Source of the DNA: an uncultured Flavobacteriaceae bacterium
GTDB taxonomy: Bacteria; Bacteroidota; Bacteroidia; Flavobacteriales; Flavobacteriaceae
Direction: 5' to 3'
Assembly (NCBI GenBank): GCA_937136755.1
Contig: CAKZOR010000020.1
Coordinates: 1 to 36,590, forward strand
Length of the DNA: 36,590 nt
The notes under the pieces were generated by a model. The model had not been told where the DNA came from. It searched no databases and saw only the letters and a list, made by a program, of their open reading frames with translations. The first letter of the stretch is position 1. Each line of letters opens with the position of its first letter. The translations under genes were made by a program, and so were the position numbers. Shown here piece by piece: positions 31,295 through 36,590 of the stretch.

Positions 31295-31681
31295 ATGAAA
31301 GATAAATTAGAGGCGGTTGCAGCCTTTCATACTGCATTTAAAATAGGTTACGCTAAAAGTCCCATAGCGAATTTGGGTGAGCAGAAAAACACCCTGCGTT
31401 TTAATTTAATGGACGAGGAGAATAAAGAGTATTTGGAGGCTGCTCAAAACAATGACCTTGTGGAAGTGGCAGACGCTTTAGGAGATATGTTATACATATT
31501 ATGCGGAACCATTATTGAACACGGCATGCAGGAAAAGATTGAGGCGGTATTTAATGAAATACAAAAGTCTAATATGAGTAAACTAGGGGAAGACGGTGCG
31601 CCAATTTATAGAGAAGATGGAAAAGTATTAAAAGGGCCTAATTATTTTAAGCCCAATCTCAAGGCTATCTTAGAAGAATAA
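31295..31681 (+). CDS. MazG-like nucleoside triphosphate pyrophosphohydrolase
   Basis: The 128-residue protein is all-helical with the acidic metal-binding motif of this superfamily: FNLMDEENKEYLEA (E-E-x-x-E type), then VEVADALGDMLYILCGTII (E-x-x-D). The tail has GPNYFKPNLKAIL. It probably hydrolyses a (d)NTP or a phosphoribosyl nucleotide to the monophosphate and pyrophosphate; HisE-like and housecleaning roles are both possible. It is divergent from the small-protein/crcB unit and convergent with ilvE. Confidence 0.82.
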   Translation: MKDKLEAVAAFHTAFKIGYAKSPIANLGEQKNTLRFNLMDEENKEYLEAAQNNDLVEVADALGDMLYILCGTIIEHGMQEKIEAVFNEIQKSNMSKLGEDGAPIYREDGKVLKGPNYFKPNLKAILEE

Positions 31682-31705
31682 AAAAAGGCTCCCTTGGGAG
31701 CCTTT
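31681..31705 (-). terminator. Terminator of ilvE
   Basis: AAAGGCTCC and GGAGCCTTT (31684-31692 and 31697-31705) form a tight stem with a 4-nt loop. Read on the minus strand it is followed by a seven-T run; on the plus strand only TTTC follows, so it chiefly serves ilvE. Confidence 0.9.
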
Positions 31706-31710
31706 CGAAT

Positions 31711-32778
31711 TTAGTATGCTTTAACTCTCCAGCCATAAGGATCTGGAGATAAATTGTATTGAATGTCGTTGAGTGTTTTCTTAAAGAATGTGGCGTAACT
31801 GTCTTCTTGTGGCGCAATTTCATATTTTTCTCCTTTATAGCCAAAACCAGATATTGGGCTCACCACTGCAGCAGTTCCAGCACCAAACATTTCTAGTAAT
31901 TGGTTGTTTTTATGAGCCTCAAGTATCTCAGCCACTTTAATAGGCCTAACTTCCAGATTAATCCCATTGTCTTTGGCCAATTGTATTAAACTCTTTCTTG
32001 TAATTCCATCTAAAATAGAATCAGACGTAGGACCTGTTATTAAGGTGTTGCCAATGCGAACAAAAATATTCATCGTTCCGGCTTCCTCTATATTTTGATG
32101 TGTATTAGCGTCTGTCCAAACTACCTGTTGGAATCCTTCTGCTTGCGCTAATCTGGTGGGATAAAAGGAGCCAGCGTAATTTCCTGCTGCCTTAGCGTAT
32201 CCAAAACCACCACTTGCTGCCCTGCTAAATGTTTCTGCAATTTTAACCCTCACTTCTCCGTTGTAATAAGATTGCGCTGGAGAACAAATGACCATAAATT
32301 TATATTCTTTGGCAGGAGATGCAACGACACCGGCCTGAGAAGCAATCATAAAAGGTCTTATGTATAAAGAGTTTCCTGCACCAGATTTAATCCAGTTTTG
32401 GTCTAATTTCAACAACTTGTGAAGTCCTTCCATGAAGTACTCTTTTGTAATTGCTGGCATAGCGAGTCTTTCACAAGATTTATTAAAACGCTCAAAATTA
32501 TCTTCAGGTCTGAAAAGCCATGCGTCACCGTTTTGGTCTTTGTATGCTTTCATACCCTCAAAAATAGCTTGGCCATAATGAAATACACTGGCGCTTGGCG
32601 AAATACTGATATTTTGATAGGGCTTAATTTGAGGTCTTTCCCATGCGCCATTTTTATAGTCGCAGACGAGCATGTGATCTGAGAAAATTTCTCCGAATGA
32701 TAGGTTTTCAAAATCTACTTCATTAATCCTAGAAGTTTTGGCAATTTCAATGTCAAAAGAATCAGATACTGTGCTCAT
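31711..32778 (-). CDS. ilvE: Branched-chain amino acid aminotransferase
   Basis: The 355-residue fold-type IV PLP enzyme has the catalytic lysine K196 in GFGYAKAAGNYAGS, SVFHYGQAIFEGMKAY near the N-terminus, YIRPFMIAS, and the PLP-phosphate region GTMNIFVRIG with SILDGITRKS and FGAGTAAVVSPI. It swaps amino groups between Leu, Ile or Val and 2-oxoglutarate, the last step of synthesis and first of breakdown. The length fits the larger eukaryote-like BCAT form. A strong terminator follows its stop. It is divergent from mnmD with a 240-nt gap. Confidence 0.95.
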   Translation of the reverse strand: MSTVSDSFDIEIAKTSRINEVDFENLSFGEIFSDHMLVCDYKNGAWERPQIKPYQNISISPSASVFHYGQAIFEGMKAYKDQNGDAWLFRPEDNFERFNKSCERLAMPAITKEYFMEGLHKLLKLDQNWIKSGAGNSLYIRPFMIASQAGVVASPAKEYKFMVICSPAQSYYNGEVRVKIAETFSRAASGGFGYAKAAGNYAGSFYPTRLAQAEGFQQVVWTDANTHQNIEEAGTMNIFVRIGNTLITGPTSDSILDGITRKSLIQLAKDNGINLEVRPIKVAEILEAHKNNQLLEMFGAGTAAVVSPISGFGYKGEKYEIAPQEDSYATFFKKTLNDIQYNLSPDPYGWRVKAY

Positions 32779-33018
32779 GTACTTAATATTTAAAAGAATA
32801 AAATTAAATAAAAATACCTTGAGCCCGTTTTAATTTTCATATTATTAGCGAAATGGTTAAAATTTGATAATCAAATGAGGATATGATATTTTTTTAACAT
32901 TTACAGCTGTTGATTTGTTTGTATTTTCAGAAAAACCTCCAGTGAAAACCCACTTTAGTCTGGTTATATTCGCTTGTTTTTCCTTCTTAAACAGTAAAAC
33001 TTGCCCTATCTTTATGCG

Positions 33019-33702
33019 GTGAAAAGAAAAGTTGTAACCACTGCAGATGGTTCAAAAACACTACAGATAGAAGATTGGCAGGAACAGTATCACTCTATGC
33101 ATGGTGCTATTCAAGAGGCCTATCACGTATTTATAAAACATGGTTTATCTCTCTTTGAAAACCAGGCTATTGCCTTGCTTGAAATTGGTTTTGGTACGGG
33201 CTTAAATGCCTATATCACTTATTTAGAAGCTCAGGATAAAGGACTTACTATTGATTATTATGGGGTTGAAGCTTATCCGGTTACTTTTGATGAGGCCATT
33301 TCAATGGATTATGTAGCATCCTTAAAGGACCACAATGAAGGGCGTCAAGTATTTGAATTAATGCATGAAAGTCCATGGAACGTCCCAGTAAAAATTGCAT
33401 CATTTTTTAATTTAGTGAAGCTTGAAAAAAAGTTTCAAGATATAAATGATTCTAGTCAATATGAGCTCATTTATTTTGACGCCTTTGGTTTTAGGGTGCA
33501 GCCTGAATTATGGTCAGAAGTCATTTTTTTAAAAATGTTTGAAGCACTACGTCCGGGTGGTGTCTTAGTGACCTATGCTGCCAAAGGGAGTGTAAGAAGG
33601 GCTATGATTAGCGTAGGATTTTTAGTGGAACGCCTTGAAGGTCCGCCTGGTAAGCGGGAAATGCTCAGAGCGACCAAACCCGTCATGAACAGTATCATTT
33701 AA
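33019..33702 (+). CDS. mnmD: tRNA (mnm5s2U34) methyltransferase MnmD
   Basis: I choose the GTG at 33019 (227 residues, (M)KRKVVTTADGSKTLQI...), matching the family's start; a TTG at 33001 adds six residues. The protein has EQYHSMHGAIQEAYHVF, the SAM-binding LLEIGFGTGLNAY, YFDAFGFRVQPELWS and the C-terminal GPPGKREMLRA, the marks of MnmD/MnmC-methyltransferase domains. It methylates nm5U34 in the wobble position of some tRNAs. In E. coli this is part of the two-domain MnmC; here the oxidase domain is absent, as in stand-alone MnmD. It is followed by the SDR gene after 33 nt. Confidence 0.9.
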   Translation: MKRKVVTTADGSKTLQIEDWQEQYHSMHGAIQEAYHVFIKHGLSLFENQAIALLEIGFGTGLNAYITYLEAQDKGLTIDYYGVEAYPVTFDEAISMDYVASLKDHNEGRQVFELMHESPWNVPVKIASFFNLVKLEKKFQDINDSSQYELIYFDAFGFRVQPELWSEVIFLKMFEALRPGGVLVTYAAKGSVRRAMISVGFLVERLEGPPGKREMLRATKPVMNSII

Positions 33703-33735
33703 ATTTAACCCCTCCTTTTTTTAATATTGATTGCT

Positions 33736-34647
33736 ATGAAAATATTGATTACCGGAGCCACCGGTCTAATAGGAAAAGAAATTATAAAACAATGTCATTC
33801 TCAGGGCATTTCTATTCACTTTTTAACCACCTCAAAGGACAAGTTAACCTCTAAGGAAAATGAAAAAGCTTTTCTGTGGAATCCTTCTAAAGGAGTCATA
33901 GATTTAAATGCTTTTCAAGGGGTAACCCACATTATTAATTTGGCTGGGAGCACGATTGCTCAAAGGTGGACTAAGAAAAATAAATCAGGAATTCTGCAGT
34001 CAAGATTAGATAGTATACATACGCTTAAAAAAGGAATTAAGCAATTAGATAGCCATTCTATATCCTATTTTTTAGGCGCCTCTGCGATTGGGTATTACCC
34101 CTCAAATTTCACAACAGACTACGCTTCAGATTGGTTTATAGACCAAGAAAGCGATTCTTTTCTAAGAAAGACTGTTTTGGCATGGGAAGCGGCCAATCAA
34201 TCTATGGTATCTCTTGGGTTAAAACTGGGCCAGTTGAGAATAGGCTTAGTACTGGATCAGAAAGCAGGAGCCTTACCTCAATTTGTTGCCCCTATAAAAA
34301 ATTTTGTAGGCGCTGCTTTTGGAAGTGGCCAGCAGTGGCAGTCTTGGATACACAAAGAAGATATAGCTCAAATGTTTGTTTTTTTATGTAAAAATGAATC
34401 AGAGGGTATTTTTAATGGTGTTGCGCCCAATCCAGTTGCCCAAAATGAATTGGTGTCTGCCATAGCCAAACGGCTCAATAGGCCTATTGTATTGCCAAAT
34501 ATTCCTGCTTTCGCCATCTCCTTAATGCTTGGAGAAATGGCACAACTGGTTCTAGAAAGTCAAAAAGTGCAATCTGATCAGTGGCACGATTTAGGTTTTG
34601 AATTTCATTTTCCTTCTTTAGCTCAGGCACTTAAAGATTTGCTGTAA
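33736..34647 (+). CDS. TIGR01777-type SDR-family protein (YfcH-like epimerase)
   Basis: From ATG 33736 (a TTG three codons upstream is less likely) the protein has 303 residues. It has an N-terminal NAD(P)-binding motif ITGATGLIG, IINLAGSTIAQRWT, FLGASAIGYY and RIGLVLDQKAGALP, then a C-terminal DUF1731 domain ending DLGFEFHFPSLAQALKDLL. This is the TIGR01777/YfcH family, a divergent extended SDR group whose substrate is not known. It is 33 nt behind mnmD and probably co-transcribed. Confidence 0.9.
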   Translation: MKILITGATGLIGKEIIKQCHSQGISIHFLTTSKDKLTSKENEKAFLWNPSKGVIDLNAFQGVTHIINLAGSTIAQRWTKKNKSGILQSRLDSIHTLKKGIKQLDSHSISYFLGASAIGYYPSNFTTDYASDWFIDQESDSFLRKTVLAWEAANQSMVSLGLKLGQLRIGLVLDQKAGALPQFVAPIKNFVGAAFGSGQQWQSWIHKEDIAQMFVFLCKNESEGIFNGVAPNPVAQNELVSAIAKRLNRPIVLPNIPAFAISLMLGEMAQLVLESQKVQSDQWHDLGFEFHFPSLAQALKDLL

Positions 34648-34697
34648 TTGAAAGTCATAAAAGGAATGACATTTTGGCATTTTTGCAGCTTTGGCAG

Positions 34698-34705
34698 TAC
34701 TTTTG
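34698..34705 (+). promoter_or_regulatory. Bacteroidota -7 promoter element before grpE
   Basis: TACTTTTG matches TAnnTTTG and ends 27 nt before the ATG at 34733. A TTG with TTTGGCA context (34674-34676) lies 21 nt upstream. It rules out the in-frame TTG at 34691 as start. Two TTTGGCA copies nearby (about 34673-34679 and 34690-34696) are of unknown meaning. Confidence 0.6.
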
Positions 34706-34732
34706 AGTAGTATTTTAGAAATATTGAATCAC

Positions 34733-35320
34733 ATGAGTAAAGAGAATATAGATGCGGCAGCATCTGAACAAACAGAAGTTCAAGACACTGAGTTTACTTC
34801 ATCAGAAAATAATCAGGAATCTAACCAAGATAGTTCTAGCGAATTTAATGAAGCTGAAGAGACTGTGGAGACAAGCTTAGAGAAGTTAGAGAAAGCAGTA
34901 GCCAGTGAACAGGATAAATTTCTAAGGCTTTTTGCAGAGTTTGAAAATTATAAGAAAAGAACTTCTAAAGAGAGAATGGATCTTTTTAAAACAGCTAATC
35001 AAGAGGTTATTATCGCTATGTTACCTGTGGTCGATGACTTTGAGAGGGCTATGAAAGAATTGTCAAAAGAGCAAGACTCAGAGCTTTATAAAGGTGTCAG
35101 TCTTATTCAAAATAAATTTATTGGGGTTTTAAAGAATAAGGGTTTAGAAGAGGTGGTAGTGTCAGCTGGAGATACTTTTGATTCTGAAATGCACGATGCA
35201 ATTACTCAAATACCAGCCCCGGATAAAAAAATGAAGGGTAAGGTGATTGATGTCATTGAAAAGGGTTTTCAATTAGGAGATAAAATTATTCGTCACCCAA
35301 AAGTAGTAGTGGGAAACTAA
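34733..35320 (+). CDS. grpE: Nucleotide exchange factor GrpE
   Basis: From ATG 34733 (195 residues) the protein begins with a long acidic, Ser/Gln-rich region (about 1-50) followed by the coiled helix and core: LRLFAEFENYKKRTSKER, ANQEVIIAMLPVVDDFERA, FIGVLKNKGLEEV, FDSEMHDAI and VIEKGFQLGDKIIRHPKVVV. These are the GrpE signatures. It releases ADP from DnaK in the heat-shock folding cycle. It is followed 10 nt later by dnaJ, so the two co-chaperones form one unit; dnaK is not in the window. Confidence 0.95.
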   Translation: MSKENIDAAASEQTEVQDTEFTSSENNQESNQDSSSEFNEAEETVETSLEKLEKAVASEQDKFLRLFAEFENYKKRTSKERMDLFKTANQEVIIAMLPVVDDFERAMKELSKEQDSELYKGVSLIQNKFIGVLKNKGLEEVVVSAGDTFDSEMHDAITQIPAPDKKMKGKVIDVIEKGFQLGDKIIRHPKVVVGN

Positions 35321-35330
35321 TGAAGTTTTT

Positions 35331-36440
35331 ATGAAAGAAGATTTTTACGATATATTAGGTATTTCTAAAAGCGCCACAGCTGCAGAAATTAAAAAAGCTT
35401 ACAGGAAAAAAGCCATTGAGTACCACCCGGATAAAAATCCTGGCGATTCAAAAGCGGAAGAGCTTTTTAAAAAATCGGCAGAAGCTTATGAAGTTTTAAG
35501 CGATCCAAATAAAAAGGCCAAATATGATCAGTACGGTCACCAAGCATTTGAAGGTGGTTTTGGCGGTGGAGGCGGAATGAATATGGATGACATATTTAGC
35601 CAATTTGGCGATGTTTTTGGAGGAGCCTTTGGAGGCGGATTTGGTGGTTTTGGCGGTGGCGGACAACGCAGGGCTAAAGGAAGTAACCTTAGAATTAGGG
35701 TGAAGCTAAATCTCGAAGAGGTAGCACAAGGGGTAGAGAAGACTGTAAAAGTTAGAAGGAAAAAACAGGCAGAAGGAGTGACTTATAAAACTTGTTCCAC
35801 ATGTAATGGGCAGGGTCAGGTTACTAAAATTGCCAATACAATTTTAGGTAGAATGCAAACTGCTACTACGTGTGGAACTTGTTCTGGAGCTGGAGAGATA
35901 ATGGATAAGAAACCAAATGGAGCAGATGCTCAAGGTTTAATTGTTGAAGAAGAAACGGTTTCTATTAATATACCTGCTGGTGTAACTGAAGGAGTTCAAT
36001 TAAAAGTAGGAGGAAAGGGTAATGAAGCACCAGGTAAAAACTCAATAGCTGGTGATTTATTAGTGTTGATTGAAGAAATTCCTCACAATACATTAAAAAG
36101 AGAAGGTACAAATATTCATTATGATTTGTATGTTAATTTTTCAGAAGCAGTTTTAGGAACAAGTAAAGAGGTTCAGACAGTAACAGGTAAGGTTAAAATT
36201 AAAATTGAAGCAGGAACTCAGTCAGGAAAAATATTAAGATTAAAAGGAAAAGGTTTGCCTAGTATTGAAAGTTATGGTACAGGTGATTTCTTAATACATA
36301 TTAATGTTTGGACACCTCAAGAATTAAATAAAGAACAAAGATTGTTCTTTGAAAAAATGTCGGATGATGAAAACTTTATACCAAGCCCAAATAAATCTGA
36401 TAAATCATTTTTTGAAAAAGTAAAGGATATGTTCTCTTAA
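35331..36440 (+). CDS. dnaJ: Chaperone DnaJ with reduced zinc finger
   Basis: The 369-residue protein has a J domain with HPD at 32-34, a Gly/Phe-rich linker (about 75-112), and two C-terminal substrate-binding domains. The zinc region has only two CxxCxGxG motifs (C155/C158 and C181/C184) instead of the usual four, with no other cysteines nearby, so it can hold one zinc ion only. I recall this form as common in Flavobacteriia. DnaJ brings unfolded proteins to DnaK and triggers its ATPase. The last third of the gene (from about 36000) is clearly more A+T-rich than the first two thirds. Confidence 0.95.
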   Translation: MKEDFYDILGISKSATAAEIKKAYRKKAIEYHPDKNPGDSKAEELFKKSAEAYEVLSDPNKKAKYDQYGHQAFEGGFGGGGGMNMDDIFSQFGDVFGGAFGGGFGGFGGGGQRRAKGSNLRIRVKLNLEEVAQGVEKTVKVRRKKQAEGVTYKTCSTCNGQGQVTKIANTILGRMQTATTCGTCSGAGEIMDKKPNGADAQGLIVEEETVSINIPAGVTEGVQLKVGGKGNEAPGKNSIAGDLLVLIEEIPHNTLKREGTNIHYDLYVNFSEAVLGTSKEVQTVTGKVKIKIEAGTQSGKILRLKGKGLPSIESYGTGDFLIHINVWTPQELNKEQRLFFEKMSDDENFIPSPNKSDKSFFEKVKDMFS

Positions 36441-36508
36441 GAATATAAGATTCGTAAAAAACAATTGTTTTTTTTCTTGAAAATGTTTTTTAGTAAAAAA
36501 AAATAATA

Positions 36509-36516
36509 TATATTTG
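36509..36516 (+). promoter_or_regulatory. Promoter-like -7 element after dnaJ
   Basis: TATATTTG matches TAnnTTTG. It abuts the hairpin at 36519, so a transcript starting here would run straight into a terminator-like structure. Confidence 0.45.
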
Positions 36517-36518
36517 CA

Positions 36519-36547
36519 GTGTTGTTGATTTATCAGCAACACTTTTT
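36519..36547 (+). terminator. Terminator-like hairpin downstream of dnaJ
   Basis: GTGTTGTTGAT (36519-36529) pairs with ATCAGCAACAC (36532-36542), ten Watson-Crick pairs and one G-T, followed by TTTTT and further T runs. It lies about 80 nt beyond the dnaJ stop and probably ends the grpE-dnaJ message. Confidence 0.85.
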
Positions 36548-36566
36548 CTTTTTCATAGCAATTTTT

Positions 36567-36590
36567 CCCACTCAAATTTTGAGTGGGTTT
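36567..36590 (+). terminator. Second hairpin with T run at the window edge
   Basis: CCCACTCAAA and TTTGAGTGGG pair almost completely (36567-36587) and are followed by TTT, where the window ends. It may be a back-up terminator or belong to a convergent gene outside. Confidence 0.6.

Noticed and set aside
34671..34691. Sigma-54-like TTGGCA...GC sequence before grpE
   Set aside because: The -24 half matches and the GG to GC spacing is right, but the -12 half (CAGCT) is poor and a better housekeeping -7 box lies at 34698.
1..36590. CRISPR array, insertion sequence, prophage, toxin-antitoxin pair or defence island
   Set aside because: No regularly spaced repeats, transposase, integrase, phage structural gene or known defence domain was seen; the gene content is core-like.

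Overview
The window looks like chromosomal DNA of a marine-type Flavobacteriaceae (Bacteroidota) bacterium of moderate-to-low G+C. This rests on gene families typical of that group (GSII/GSIII glutamine synthetase pair, BT_3928-type DoxX protein, DUF1599, DUF4293, DUF1684, CdaA beside FolP, a Rho with a long low-complexity insert, DnaJ with a reduced zinc finger). It also rests on many copies of the Bacteroidota -7 promoter element TAnnTTTG a short distance before start codons. No integrase, transposase, CRISPR array or phage gene was seen, and almost all of the window is densely coding core genome.

Layout. 1-512: 5' part of rho (minus, cut by the window edge). 713-1123: DUF4293 membrane protein. 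1180-4255: YfcE-type phosphoesterase (minus), then truA overlapping an ABC exporter. 4332-6045 (minus): folP then the diadenylate cyclase cdaA. 6122-9680 (plus): DUF1599, DoxX/thioredoxin-like fusion, tpiA, prmA and clpS in a tight operon. 9759-10733 (minus): two YeeE/YedE-type membrane proteins with a palindromic operator candidate upstream. 10811-15599: ArnT/PMT-like glycosyltransferase (minus), thioredoxin (plus), then a minus operon of an NTF2-like secreted protein, an esterase-like lipoprotein and AlkB. 15600-16377: tRNA-Arg(ACG), short palindromes, a 48-codon gene and a possible 28-codon ORF. 16378-17316: CaCA exchanger.

17380-20771 holds divergent glutamine synthetases (GSII minus, GSIII plus). 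20877-24914 (plus): purM, prfA, pyrF and an alpha/beta hydrolase. 25131-27458: an unrecognised protein (minus), an Lrp/AsnC regulator, a secreted hypothetical protein and a DUF1684 lipoprotein. 27523-30270 (minus): glnK-amtB-porin. 30645-31219 (minus): small membrane protein plus crcB. 31295-34647: a MazG-like pyrophosphohydrolase, ilvE (minus), mnmD and a TIGR01777 SDR protein. 34733-36440: grpE-dnaJ.

How the genes fit together. Two blocks about 12 kb apart serve nitrogen assimilation: GSII/GSIII, and glnK-amtB-porin. Both intergenic regions carry an inverted repeat of the form CCCCTA-N5/7-TAGGGG at nearly the same distance from a -7-like box. This shared element is the most interesting signal in the window and is a candidate operator of a flavobacterial nitrogen regulon. 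Other points for a second look are a perfect palindrome upstream of the YeeE/YedE pair, a sharp drop in G+C inside dnaJ, and several small unannotated genes. I found no clearly new multi-gene defence or metabolic system.
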